Shown here in pieces: positions 9,838-20,400 of a stretch of 64,000 bases of DNA. Origin of the DNA: Tenebrio molitor. Lineage: Eukaryota; Arthropoda; Insecta; Coleoptera; Tenebrionidae. Each line of letters opens with the position of its first letter. Positions within the stretch are counted from its first letter, which is position 1. The translations under genes and the position numbers were made by a program. The notes beneath the pieces are model-generated. The model did not search any database. It was not told the origin of the DNA and was given only the letters and a program-made list of their open reading frames with translations. The stretch is from positions 21,452,001 through 21,516,000 of the forward strand of contig NC_091052.1 of the NCBI RefSeq assembly GCF_963966145.1, in the 5' to 3' direction.

Positions 9838-10300
9838 ATTATAATGTTTTTTGTTCGACACTGTCAGAATTTGAGAATTTTCTCCTATGTGAAATATCTT
9901 TTTTGTAATCGGCGGATTGCGCACTCGCTCGTGCGGCAAATTTTCCTTCTCGTAAAAAAAGTACATATTACTTTACTCACTCATAAATAGGTAATTATTT
10001 TTGTTTGACATTGTCAGAGTTTTAGAATTTTATCCTGTGTGAACGGATTTTGATCAATGTGACAACTTGTCAAAACGAAACGTCAAGTTAATTTTAAAGA
10101 TCTTAAGCAATTTGGAGCCTTTAAGGGGGTCGTCGAACAAAAAAACGTTGTATTCAACTCGTTCTTGTGTAAACTGGACTTGTTTTTGGCACTCGTGGGT
10201 CTTTAAAACGCTCGTTTCACTCGCGTTTTAATCTGGCCCACTCATACCAAAAAAAGCCCAATTTACACACGAACTCGTTAAATAAATAACTATATTCGTT
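9838..10300 (+). repeat. Dispersed palindromic repeat (family A), partial plus full copy
   Basis: A partial copy (9838-9900) and a fuller copy (about 9995-10300) both begin with gttcgac(a)ctgtcagaatttga-like sequence. The full copy contains the stem formed by ttttggcactcgtgg and ccactcataccaaaa. Other copies lie at 13405-13712 (reverse) and 35508-35812. It has no coding capacity. Confidence 0.75.
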
Positions 10301-10302
10301 GC

Positions 10303-10617
10303 TCAATATTGAAATTCATAGCAGTGACATTGAAAATTATTGTTTAAAAATAGTGACAATTGCACAAAATTGTTGCCATTTATTTTTTTCATCCTTAAAT
10401 TTTTTGTGAAAACAGCGACATCTTTTGGCAAAATGCAGAAAAGTGACTCCAATTTTCGTAGCCACTCTGTTGAAATTTCGGTTGGTAAGGCTGCAAGCTC
10501 TGCAAAGTTGAATGATCTATTGACATTGATGAATTTTTGGTATTCTACTTCATATTGGCCTGCGGATTTTACAGGAAGTAAAATTTGCATTGGCTTTATC
10601 TGCAAATTTTTTGACAT
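10303..10617 (-). pseudogene. Crypton-type recombinase N-terminal fragment
   Basis: The frame starts MSKNLQIKPMQILLPVKS and continues with AGQYEVEYQKF, matching the KSxxxYxxxYxxF motif at the start of the other recombinase fragments in this window. The rest of the frame is not recognisable. The family-A repeat follows it directly on its 3' side. The upstream side, where a palindrome would be expected, is occupied by a mariner fragment (10737-10955). Confidence 0.45.
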
Positions 10618-10736
10618 TAGGATGTTTTCATTTTTTTAATACGACTTTGAATTTGAAATTCGAGCACTGACAGATTGACATTTGACAGATTCAGTGATAA
10701 ATTGAATACCAACATAATTTTGTTTTTCGTTGACCA

Positions 10737-10955
10737 CAGGCGGATCTACTTTTACACTAAATAACGAACCAAATGTTCAAAACACGCGATATTGGGCTCA
10801 AGAAAACCCTCGAGTAAATATTCCTAGTAGAACTCAGTATCCTCAAAAAATTCATATCTGGGCTGGGATTTTTAATAACATTTGAAATAAAGGGACATTT
10901 AAATTCAGCAAATTATTTAGATTTATTATTAACTAAAGTAGGAACTGCATTGTAA
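10737..10955 (+). pseudogene. Mariner-like transposase catalytic fragment
   Basis: The plus strand reads NEPNVQNTRYWAQENPR, then SRTQYPQKIHIWAGIF and IKGHLNSANYLDLLL. These are the blocks around the second catalytic Asp of DUF4817-type mariner transposases. The frame breaks at about 10885. There is neither an N- nor a C-terminal part, so it is a small relic. Confidence 0.65.
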
Positions 10956-11314
10956 TTTTTTCAAAGAATTTATAATAAAAACTGCTTAAACTGTTAATTA
11001 CTTTTAATTCTTTAATATTATTGATGTATCGAAATAATGGCTTAATATCTATAAACTGAATGCACAGTGTTAATTGCCTATGTTCGACTTTGAGAGTGGA
11101 CACCCGGTATAAGCCGTTCACGATTGTTTTAAACACGCAGCAGGCCAAGATATTTTTTTATTAGGTTGGCGTCAGGTCCTGTCATATGACGTTTCGTTTT
11201 TAAATATTCGAATTATAACCTAAAATACATTTATTATGACAAGTCACAATACTGCCAACTAAAATGTCAGATTTTCATAGATAGTCCGAATTTGAAACAA
11301 TCGTGAATGGTATA
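10956..11314. other. Unassigned AT-rich spacer
   Basis: I see no gene or repeat here. Confidence 0.4.
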
Positions 11315-11645
11315 CAGGGTGCGTCTTCTTAAAAAAGGTCGCAAGCCATATCTCTGTTATTTATGGCTCGATTTAAGTAAAACAAAAACTGTCATAAATT
11401 AATTTTAAAACACTATAAGCACAATATAGACTAATTTTTTTTTAAGTCATTCAAGGTCAGAGGAATGTCAACTTTGTTTTTTCAAATAGCTTAGTATATG
11501 TATTTTTTTATTCCGATTTTGAAAAAGATTATTTTTCTCAATCCAATGATATGCCACATGTTAGAATGCATTTAACAGTAACCGCGAAAATAAATAAATA
11601 AATTAGCATTATTTGAAATTTTTTCTTCGAAAAAAATCAATTATA

Positions 11646-13066
11646 CACTACTCAAAACATAAAAGTAGGCACTTTTTTGAACTTCGATATTTTTTTTATA
11701 TTTTAAGAGATTTCGTTAAAACTTGGAATATGTAAGGAACCATTAATTATTGAACTTATTTTAACAAATTAAAAACAGAGAGACACTGAAGCAACCTACT
11801 ACTAACATTTATGTACTAACATGTGAAAAAACAAAGAGTTTGAAATCAAATTGGATTAAAAAAAGTCTGACAACTTAGCTAATTTGTACCAATTGTGATG
11901 TTAATATCTGGTGTGGCTTCCTCTTGCCTGCCAAACGTCGTTGCAGGCTTCGAATAAGCCTTCGCAACCCATCTTGGGGAAAATTCTTCAACTAAAGCCT
12001 ATGCCAACTGTTCAGCTGTAATTGGAGGATTTGGACGTCCTCGAACACGTTTCCCTAATTGTTCCCAAACATGTTCGATTGGATTTATGTCTGCGCTGCA
12101 TGCGGGTCAATCCATTTTACGGATATTGTGATCATCAAGATAATCAGTGACGATGTGAGTAATGTGCTGTCTGGCATTACCTTGCATAAAAACAAAATTT
12201 TGTCAACAACATTTGCTCTTGGGATCACTTGACGTTCTAAAATCTCATCAATGTACCTTCGAGCTGTTAGGCCACCATTGCGAAGAAAAACAAGGTCCTT
12301 GCGAGTGTTTATTGTTATTCCATACCATACCATTATGGATCCACCACCAAAAGGGACGGTTTCATGCACTGTATTTGACATGAAATGTTCTAAAGCCCTT
12401 CTCCAGACTTTTACACCTTCACCATTACCTGACAGAGCAAATTTGGACTCATCACTAAACACGACAGGAGTGCAATGACGAAGTTGCCAGTTTAAGTGTT
12501 CTCTTTCAAATTCAAATCTTCTTTAACGATGTTCTCTGGTCAATTTGGGCAATTTTGCAAAACATCTTGCTTTTAATTCAGCCTCTCTTGACCTATTGCA
12601 GACGAAGGGCTTGCAATCGCAGTTTTACTCTTTGGACCTGTACTTGCTCGCCTTGTTACGGTACCTGTTTTTCGGTGTCGTTTCCAAAGCTTCCACACAG
12701 TTTCCTGCACAACCCCAAGCTGTTTGGCAACATAAAGCTGTGAATGTCCTTCTTCGCGTAACGTTACAGCTCTATTAACTTCTGCCGACGTTAATTGCTA
12801 AGCCATTGCTTCTTTTAAATGTTAGTGAACTGTCAGAATGATCTAATGTTGTTTAAGACTAAAATGGTCCAAAGTCTGTTTAAACATTACTTCTTAAGTG
12901 ATTTTTTTCATTTTAGTTTTTGTATTGATCGAACATTTGAGGCTCTAAGTTTATTATAACAAGGAGCATTCGCGTACAATTTTGTAATTACTTTAATAAA
13001 TGACGGTTCAATATGAAAAAAATATCGAAGTTCAAAAAAGTGACTACTTTTATTTTTTGAGTAGTG
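11646..13066 (-). mobile_element. Tc1-like transposon with TIRs and TA duplication
   Basis: The left end reads cactactcaaaa and the right end ttttttgagtagtg. The imperfect inverted repeats extend about 55 bp (acttcgatat/atatcgaagt). TA flanks both ends (11644-11645, 13067-13068), the signature of Tc1/mariner insertion. The element carries one disrupted transposase gene. Confidence 0.85.
11901..12806 (-). pseudogene. Tc1-like transposase, disrupted
   Basis: The N-terminal paired-type helix-turn-helix is visible (TSAEVNRAVTLREEGHSQ, then KQLGVVQETVWKLWKRH) but has a stop at codon 3. The middle part (12462-12187) shows MFSDESKFALS with the first catalytic Asp, then VHETVPFGGGSIMVW. The second half continues in another frame with DWPACSADINPIEH, the block carrying the last catalytic residue, and ends in the typical VWQARGSHTRY near 11901. 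At least two frameshifts and two stops make it non-functional. The element could move only with transposase supplied elsewhere. Confidence 0.8.
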
Positions 13067-13067
13067 T

Positions 13068-13181
13068 AGTATGGAAAACAATCCTAAACGCAGTAACAAT
13101 ACTTTCTGAAGATTAAAAAAAAAAAATAATATGACAGAACGTGTAATAAATATTGCGTTTAGGATTGTTTTTCATAGTATA
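13068..13181. repeat. Small palindromic MITE inside the outer fold-back element
   Basis: The arms agtatggaaaacaatcct and aggattgtttttcatagtat are near-complementary, with a second stem aaacgca/tgcgttt. It interrupts the right arm of the outer element immediately next to the Tc1-like insertion. Confidence 0.7.
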
Positions 13182-13404
13182 CTTGATTTTTTTTCGAACA
13201 AAAATTTCCAATAATGCTATTTTATTTATTTATTTATTTATTCTAACATGTGGCATATCGTTGGATTCAGAAAAATAATCACTTTTAAAATCAGAATAAA
13301 AAAAAATACCAAGCTATTTAAAAAAACAAAGTTGACTATCATCTGACCTTGAATGACTTTTTGAAAAAAAAAAAAAAATTATCTACATCGTGCCTATAGT
13401 GTTT

Positions 13405-13712
13405 TTAATAGTAGTTTATTTAACGAGTTCGTGTGTAATTTGGGTTTTTTTTGGCATGAGTGGGCCAGTTTAAAACTCGAGTGAAACGAGAGTTTTAAAG
13501 GTCCACGAGTGCCAAAAAAGCCCAAATTACACAAGAACGAGTTGAATACAACGTCCTTTTGTTCGACGAGCCCCCAAAGGCTCCAAATCGCTGAAAATCT
13601 TTAAAATTAGCTTGACGTTTCGTTTTGACAAGTTGTCAAATTTATCAAAATCTGTTCACACAGGAGAAAATTCTCAAATTCTGACAGTGTCGAACAAAAT
13701 AGTTATTTGTAT
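13405..13712 (-). repeat. Dispersed palindromic repeat (family A), second copy
   Basis: Reverse-oriented relative of 9995-10300 and 35508-35812. It contains the stem ggcatgagtgggcc / ggtccacgagtgcc and ends with tctgacagtgtcgaac. Its insertion interrupts the outer fold-back arm at about 13405. Confidence 0.8.
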
Positions 13713-13717
13713 AGCAA

Positions 13718-13860
13718 GGCTGCGAAATCCTACTTTGACGAACCGAGAGAAAAATTGTCGTCAAGGCCGCTTTGCGGCCGAGACAAGACAATCTCGAGGT
13801 CGTCAAAGGATTTCGTAGCCGAGGTGTACACAACATTTTGTGTGCAACCCGAAAATTTGT
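13718..13860. repeat. Palindrome upstream of a recombinase fragment
   Basis: The arms ggctgcgaaatcctactttg and caaaggatttcgtagcc centre on ggccgctttgcggcc. The outer part reads ttttgtgtgcaacc, like the tgtgcaac ends of the 3.0- and 4.6-kb palindromes. It lies about 125-165 bp upstream of the recombinase ATG at 13984. Confidence 0.75.
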
Positions 13861-13983
13861 AATTATAAAATGAACAAGTAAAATTTCCTTCACTGTCAAT
13901 AAAAATAAAGTCGGCCTACATGTCGCCATGTCGCTATGGAAACGACATAAATAAAACAATTCATTTTGAGAAAAATTGGAAAA

Positions 13984-14654
13984 ATGTCGCAAAAAAATTA
14001 CAACGTTTTTGTTCCGTCTACTTCCCCAGATTGTGCAGTGTCCAATTTAATACCAGAAAAGTCCAAACGGCAGTACGATAAGTGTTACAATGACTTTAAA
14101 GAGCGGTGTAATAAAAATAATGTGAAAACGGTGTCGGAGAATGTTGTTTTGGCTTATTTAATGGAAAAATCAAAAACTGTGAAAAGTTCAACTTTATGGA
14201 GTACATATTCAATGTTGAAGCTCACGCTGAACATACGGGATGGCATTGGTGTTACGAAGTTTCTGAAATTGGTACCTTTTTTGAAAAAAAATCAGTTGGT
14301 TATCAGGTGAAAAAGTGTAAGGTATTGACACGAGACCAGATCAATTTGCTGTATAATCTGCCCTTTTTTTAGGTCATTTTAATCATGGGAATATTAGGAG
14401 CCATGCGAAGAGACGATGACGAACTAACCAAAATGTCTATCGATGACATCAAGGATGAACATTCTGTATTAATAGTGGCCGTTCCTGACACAAAAACTGA
14501 CATAAAACGAACTTTTACTGTCACCAATCCAGAATTTGTAAGATTATACCGCAAATATGCAGCTCTTGTTCCGTGTACTCATCCAGAGTTAAAAAAAGAT
14601 TATAAATTGTGCAGTGTCGCATTTGAAACCTTAAAAATCGAAACAGCAATATAA
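13984..14654 (+). pseudogene. Crypton-type tyrosine recombinase, N-terminal and first catalytic part
   Basis: The first frame (13984-14310) begins MSQKNYNVF and carries PEKSKRQYDKCYNDF and STLWSTYSMLKL of the core-binding domain. A one-base change in the A-run near 14287 shifts the frame. The continuation resumes as VILIMGILGAMRRDDDELT, which holds the first catalytic Arg, and PDTKTDIKRTFTV. The H-x-x-R box and Tyr nucleophile are missing, so only the first two thirds survive. A run ccttttttttag just before VILIMG looks like a relic splice acceptor at the place where the 4-kb copy has its intron. Confidence 0.75.
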
Positions 14655-14893
14655 AAAATGTTACAGTGACTTTGAGACTGATGTAACAAGAAGAATGTGA
14701 AAACCCTGTCGGATAATGTTGCATTGGCTTACCTATTTACTGGAATTTATTTATTGTGACAGGTAAACGTTAAATTCTGTTATAAGTTTTAGGTTATTTT
14801 AATCGTGGAAATATCAGATGCCGTGCGAAGAGACAAATAAACCAAAATGTCTGTTGATGCCATTCATGATTCAGGATATGTTACTACTTACTA
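14655..14893 (+). pseudogene. Second decayed recombinase copy, left part
   Basis: A diverged duplicate of the preceding gene follows directly. A segment at about 14655-14740 matches the CYNDF..NVKT.S.NV.LAYL region. A segment at 14800-14880 matches VILI.GI..A.RRD and KMSVDAIHD. Its continuation (NSVLIAAVPDTKTGI) is found only at 17622-17730, on the far side of the Harbinger transposon. Confidence 0.6.
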
Positions 14894-15215
14894 GTTACTA
14901 GATATTTCCCTTTTTGACCGGTGGAAAATTAACCTAATTCATACGTGTCTGTTCTAGATCGATCTTTTTTACCGACTCGTCAATACGTCAATCATCGGGT
15001 GCGTTCGTTATTGACATCGCCAGATTTAGTACAGATTCTGCCGATGTCGGGCAGAGCACAAACTAATTAAAAACGCGAAGGAGCATTGGTTCAGATTGTT
15101 TCAGTAGAAGGGGACTTGCGCGGGAATGTGAGAGTGAGTGAGGTTAGGTAAATGTTTTATGCTGGCCAATGCATAATTGCATAGTAATCCGCGGGTCAAT
15201 GTGAATTGGGAAGAA

Positions 15216-15939
15216 TGGCAGGAGCACCTGTAGATTTTGAAATCGTATATTCTGGATCCTCAATGATTATGTCAGAAAATGGACAGGTGTTGGTTCAAAA
15301 CAAGCAAAGTGAGTTTTTTTAGGTACTTATTGTCTTAATGGTTAACAACAAAATACATTATGTATAGATGGTGACCTTACATACATGGATTACAAAGACG
15401 TTTTTCCGTCAGAAGAAATGGAAACAGCAGTAGAGGTGGATGATGAGGGGGAGGAGAGGGACATTGAAGCTTCACCCAAACAAAGTGGTAAAAAATGGAC
15501 AGATGAAGAAATATTGTTGCTAATTAGAACAATGGAAAGCAATTATGAGCAATTCAACACAAAACTTAAAAAAACAGTATTTGATGATATTGCTAAACAA
15601 ATGAATAAAGTCCTCAATCAGTCACTTACTGGACAACAAATTGACACGAAATGGAAGGGGCTCAAGTTAATGTATAAAAAAGTAAAAGCACATAATGATA
15701 CCAGTGGCAACGCACCTAAGCAATGGAAGTTTTACAATGCGATAGACATGTTTTTAGCAAAGAAACCTGAGATAAACCCTGTTGCTGTTGCAAGTTCGTC
15801 TGGTGAGGATGTGGAGCAAAATTCTAAAGAAAAGCCAAAGAAGAAAAAAGATGAAGTGGAAAGGAGGCATCAAGAACGATTACAACGACAAGATCGTTTT
15901 TTGGATTTGTTCCAACAATTTTTAGAGAAAAAAGACTAA
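15216..15939 (+). CDS. Harbinger Myb/SANT-like DNA-binding accessory protein
   Basis: Exon 1 (15216 to about 15309) encodes MAGAPVDFEIVYSGSS and ends at a GTGAG donor. A short intron ends in tatgtatag, and exon 2 (15368-15939) continues in frame, giving about 221 residues. The trihelix Myb/SANT-like domain spans about residues 70-150 (KKWTDEEILLLIRTME...KWKGLKLMYKKVK). A Lys-rich nuclear-localisation-like stretch (KEKPKKKKDEVERR) and a Gln/Leu-rich C-terminal helix follow. In PIF/Harbinger elements this protein brings the transposase into the nucleus and to the element ends. The shorter start at 15385 is possible, but the spliced start keeps the frame and uses both splice signals. Confidence 0.8.
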
Positions 15940-16095
15940 TCAGACTGATAATTGACAATATTTAGTTTACTTTTTAATACCAAAGAAGTATTTCTCGTTT
16001 TTTTTTTAGAATTTATTTTTGTTTGAAAATATATCTATTTTTGTTATTACTACCAATAATTTGTAATAAAACAGAAAAATCAAAGTTAATATTTT

Positions 16096-17310
16096 TTATT
16101 CCAGAATCCTTAACCTATTTTTTATATTGTTTCTTTTTATTACGCCTTGGTGATTATTGTTTGCTATAGCTATGTTATGAACATTCATTCTTCTCTCTTC
16201 TGCTACTTCTGCTTCCAAATTAAGAATTTCGTTGAACTCATCATTATTCATTATACATATGTTATGGAATATGCAAGCAGTTAATATAATTGTCACCGCA
16301 ATGTCAAGGCGCACAGACTCTAGTAATTTTAAACGCCTAAATCTTCCTTTTAATAAGGCAAATGCTCGCTCAATGACTACTCGTGTTTTAGAAAGTTTTT
16401 TATTATAGTTGATTTGCCTATTATCTAAATGCCCATTGTTTCTATATGGTACCATTAAATGTGGTAATAACGGATAAGCTGCATCCCCAATTAAATGGAA
16501 TTGATCAGGAAAGTTAATATTTGGGATTCTTCCACAAATATTTGATCTTCTGAAGACAGTTGCATCATGAACTGACCCTGCTTCTCCTGCGTAACAGTCT
16601 ATAAATAACATATCAGGGGAAGCAATTCCTTGTAGTATTACACTATGAAATTTTTTTCTGTTTATATAAGATACTGCATTCTTTGTGGGCGCTTTAATAG
16701 GAATGTGACTTCCATCGACCGCCCCTATGATACCTGCAATAAGTAAATTTTGAAAAATTGTACACGTTCAATGGACAGGAGTAGGTACCTGGAAATCCAT
16801 GTCTGCGTTCAAATACCGTGGCATTAGTTATGCACTCTTCTTCTGTGGGCCATGAAATCACCTGCATTCGAACATTTAATTTCATTATAAGTTGACACAT
16901 CTGGTGAACAACTTTCCAAGCTGTACTCTTTGCAATACCAAATCTGTCTGCCACACTTCTACAATAACACATGTAGTCATAATATTCATAGCGTCTTTTG
17001 TGACTTACCTGAAACATTCCAGATTTGCAATATACCAGAGTGTTATTAGAAGTTGTTTATTAAGTTTTATTTCTGGAGTTCCTGATTTCACATCAATAGT
17101 CTTAAGGTTGTAAAGTCGTGACAAAAGTATGTCAAATGTCGATCGGGATAATCTGAAGTGCATTTTGAACTGTCGATCATGCATTGCGGGGGCAACTTGC
17201 TCCGCAAAGTTTTTTATTTTAATTTGTTGTTTTCTTTCTGGATTTTCGACCTCATCTTCGTCAGCATACAGAATTTCATTCGCGAAAAATAGTACAATTG
17301 CTAGCATCAC
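16096..17310 (-). CDS. PIF/Harbinger DDE transposase (HARBI1-like), three exons
   Basis: Exons 17310-17009, 16958-16789 and 16733-16096 join in frame across introns of 50 and 55 nt with GT..AG ends, giving 369 residues. The N-terminal helix-turn-helix is in exon 2 (SVADRFGIAKSTAWKVV). The catalytic triad is visible: first Asp in IIGAVDGSHIPIK, second Asp in HLIGDAAYPLLPHL, Glu in RVVIERAFALLKGRFRRL. It ends ...KNRLRILE. The family cuts out and reinserts the element as DNA with 3-bp target duplications, matching the atc repeats here. No defect is visible, so it may be active. Confidence 0.87.
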
Positions 17311-17621
17311 CGAAAATTAAATATCTTTTTGTTTTAATTTGAGAACAAAATTGTAGGTTATGTATGACTTATAATATGCAAACAAAAACATTGACAACAG
17401 GAGATGATGACGTCAGAAATCTGCCAGCTCGGTCTCACAACTCCGATTTAATCGAGCATTTTTCAGCCGTCGACGACTTCCATTTCGAACGCAAGAAAGT
17501 CGTCAGTAGGAAGAATCACGAACGCTTTAGATCACATCGAGTGCTCGGACTACAATAACGAACGCACCCATCGAATCATCAGGCGACCACACCATTTGAA
17601 ATTGGCGGGAACTTCAAACCG

Positions 17622-17730
17622 GATGAAAATTCTGTACTAATAGCGGCCGTTCCTGACACAAAAACTGGCATAAATCAAACTTTAACTGTACCCAATCCAG
17701 ATTTTGTAAGATCACACCGCAAATATAGAG
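17622..17730 (+). pseudogene. Second decayed recombinase copy, right part
   Basis: The plus strand reads ENSVLIAAVPDTKTGINQT and then VPNPDFVRS. It parallels HSVLIVAVPDTKTDIKRT of the copy at 14455-14520. It is the continuation of the left part at 14655-14893, separated by the Harbinger insertion and some extra sequence. Confidence 0.65.
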
Positions 17731-17784
17731 ATAGATATGTTGTAATTGTGATAATAAATAAATATTGAAATGACTTTTACTTTT

Positions 17785-17880
17785 ACGGCCGTCGTCAAGG
17801 CAACGGCTGCGAAATTCAATTTCGCGGCCTGCTCTAGGCACGCGAAGTGCTCATTTCGCGTACGGTTGCACACAAAAATG
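17785..17880. repeat. Palindromic sequence closing the recombinase block
   Basis: It contains two small hairpins (ggctgcgaaatt/aatttcgcggcc and cgcgaagtgctcatttcgcg) and ends gttgcacacaaaaatg. This is the inverse of the cattttgtgtgcaac at 13834-13848, so the two could be opposite ends of one inserted unit. Confidence 0.55.
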
Positions 17881-17962
17881 ATTTATTCCGGTTTTTGTTT
17901 TATTTAAATCGAGCCATAAATAACGGAGATATGGCTTGCGGCGTTTTTTAGGACGCACCCTG

Positions 17963-18362
17963 TATAAACCTGCATTTCATTGAAACCTTTAACACTGACT
18001 ACGTTCGACATTTCAATTAGGTTAGACCATGGAGGTAGGTAGTATTAACAGGAGGAAGCACTATTTGAAAAACGCGGAAACGCCGCGTAAATGCGCACTG
18101 CTATAAAGTGGTACTAAATACAGGGCGCACCATGTGCCTTTTCAGTGGCGTAGTAAAATTGATATTTTTCACTCTCTTTGCAATTCTTCTGAATTACAAA
18201 AAGTTCAAAAATAACAACAAAAACAATCAAACAACACCCAAACACGGAGAAAATTCACACCAAAACCACTCACACGTAAAGCCGAAAGTAAAATAACTGA
18301 AATGCCCAAATTCCCAAAATTACCCTTGTTGAGCACGCCACTGATTCGAGCAGTGGGAGAAC
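17963..18362. other. Unassigned spacer
   Basis: No gene is supported. The block ataaagtggtact occurs twice (about 18103 and 18561) as a direct repeat around the next palindrome. Confidence 0.4.
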
Positions 18363-18522
18363 AGTGGGCCGTATGATTTCCCATTCGTTAAGCCTTTCAT
18401 TAGTTAAATAATAATTGATTAGACAAAGTGAGAGTATATGCCAAGCACTATATTAGACAGAGACAAAACAATTTAACGACATTCTTTAACTTTAATGAAA
18501 GGGAAATCATACGGCCCAGTCC
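18363..18522. repeat. Short palindromic MITE
   Basis: The arms gggccgtatgatttccc and gggaaatcatacggccc are perfectly complementary and are separated by about 115 bp. Confidence 0.8.
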
Positions 18523-19038
18523 CCAGTGTCATTAACGCTGGCGGGTAGTTTGAGAAGAGTCATAAAGTGGTACTAGAGAGTGGCCGACTGGTACAGCATC
18601 TAAATTCTAAAGCATTGACGGTATAGGGAATGCTCCGTCCTGATAATACTAAAGTCGGTACAGGTTGCAAAGAAGCAGGGAAAAAAATGTATGTTGGTAA
18701 CATTTCTGGTAATTTACAATATTTATAGTTGGCGGCGTTGGCGCTTCTTTCCTTCATGACATTTGAAATCCCCGTCAAATTAAGGTTTTTGCCGCGAGTA
18801 ACCGTTGTTGACCTGGTCTGACCGAGCGGTAATACATCCATCTTTATCTTTTAGCATAGCTATCCTGTTTCAACCGGTGTTAACGCTGGTTAACGCAGAA
18901 ATGCTCCGGTAAGATACTGCGGTTTGTAAACAAACAAACATAACCTCACGGATAGGGCACCTTAAACTTAGAAACATCGTCCAGAGTTTTGTTTCGTGGC
19001 ATTTCGTGATATAAGTGTGTTGTGGTGATAAAGAAAAA

Positions 19039-20319
19039 ATGATTCCATTAGAAATGTGTCAATTACTTAATTTTTTTTTTTTGATAATACGGTAGAATAT
19101 ATTACAAGAATTACCCTTGTGAACAGTGGAGGTGCGACAGAATTAGCTGCCGCTGCAATTTGGCGACAGCCTTATCATACATTTAATATTGAGGAACCGG
19201 AGATATGGATCAACGCATACAATGAACTTGTCTTCTTCCAGTTGTTCCGCATGAAGAAGACAACTTTTGCTCGACTGCTACAAGTTGTTGTGAAAAATGA
19301 TAAGTTAAACTTAATTAATAAAGCATATGTTGGTGGAAATATCCCAGTAAAACAAGATAAAGCCATTCTTATTTTTCTATGGTATATGTCAAAACCAGAC
19401 ACTCTCAATTCTATTGCACACCAGTTCCATGTGGTTCCTTCCACGGTCATGAGAATTGTTAATGTCCTTTTATATATTTTACTTCAACTGAAGCGCACGT
19501 ACATATGTTGGCCAAACACGGTGGAAGAATATGACCAAATTACACAGGAATTTATCCCCTACCCAGGTACTTACATACATATTTAGCATAAAAAAAATAT
19601 CGATTTTCAGGTCCTTGAATTATCAGATATGTAAATTTCTAGGTGTAATTGGGGCAATAGACGGTACACATATCAATCTTAAAGTGCCAATGAATCAGCA
19701 TGATAGCTATGCAAACCGTTATTTAAGTCATTCAATTAATTTAATGGCAATTTCCACTGCTAGAAAAATATTCACGTACGTTTTTATTGGATATCCTGGC
19801 TCTGCACATGACTCAAGGGTAATATTAAATTTGTCTTATTATTTGTCTTATTTATTTCAGGTGTTTTCCAATTCATTATTTTCACTTAACATTCAAAGAC
19901 ATGGACCCCAGATTTACTTTCCCCATGAAAGATATCATCTTATTGGAGACAGCGCTTTCCCCCTGCGAACATGGCTTATGACTCCATATAGAAAAACTAA
20001 TAATATGCCAAGAATACAAAAACATCATAACAGCTGTTTAAGCTCCAACAGAGTGTGCATAGAACATGCATTTGGACTTTTAAAAGGAAGATGGAGAAGA
20101 TTATTTTTCATTAATACATATTCAATCAGTAAAGCCATAGAAATTGTTACAGTTGCATGTATCCTACATAATTTTTGTTATTTATGTTGTGATGAGTGGG
20201 AGAACGAAAATATGCATGTAGAAGACGATGAAATAGAATATGAAGAAGATCATAGGGATAGGGACCAGCTTCTTTTAGGAACAATAAAACGAAATAATAT
20301 TGCACAAAATTTATTATAA
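19039..20319 (+). CDS. PIF/Harbinger DDE transposase 2
   Basis: Three exons (to 19566, 19643-19818, 19861-20319) join across introns of 76 and 42 nt. From about 19100 the frame gives roughly 360 residues. The helix-turn-helix is SIAHQFHVVPSTVMRIV. The catalytic triad is the Asp of VIGAIDGTHINLK, the Asp of HLIGDSAFPLRTWL and the Glu of RVCIEHAFGLLKGRWRRL. An ATG at 19039 (MIPLEMCQLLNF) would be in frame if the T-run at 19071-19082 had 13 rather than 12 Ts. Either the allele carries a one-base slip or the run was miscounted. Otherwise the gene is intact. The 42-nt second intron is a multiple of three, so the frame also reads through it. Confidence 0.78.
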
Positions 20320-20400
20320 AAACTAAAATCACATTTTCTTTGGTAACAACGTAAAGAATATTCATAAAAAAAGCTTTAAAAAAGTAGTTTGTGTATTTCC

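Larger units (their letters stand above)
14997..17569. mobile_element. PIF/Harbinger transposon 1, apparently complete
   Basis: Perfect 17-bp terminal inverted repeats (gggtgcgttcgttattg) bound 2573 bp, and the 3-bp direct repeat atc flanks both ends (14994-14996, 17570-17572). It contains the two genes this superfamily needs, convergently arranged: a Myb/SANT-like DNA-binding protein (plus) and a DDE transposase (minus), with about 155 bp between their stop codons. Neither gene shows a frameshift or stop once short introns are removed. It is inserted in the recombinase duplicate. Confidence 0.88.
11315..17962. mobile_element. Fold-back transposon split by several later insertions
   Basis: The ends are cagggtgcgtc at 11315 and its complement gacgcaccctg ending at 17962, with TA on each side. 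The left arm (11315-11643) pairs with a right arm now found in two pieces, 13182-13405 and 17880-17962. Matching blocks include the segment around tatggcttgcg, taaatcgagccataaata and acatgtggcat. Between the arms lie a Tc1-like transposon, a small palindrome and the Crypton/Harbinger block. No own transposase is recognisable, so it was probably a long non-autonomous mariner-type element. Confidence 0.7.
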
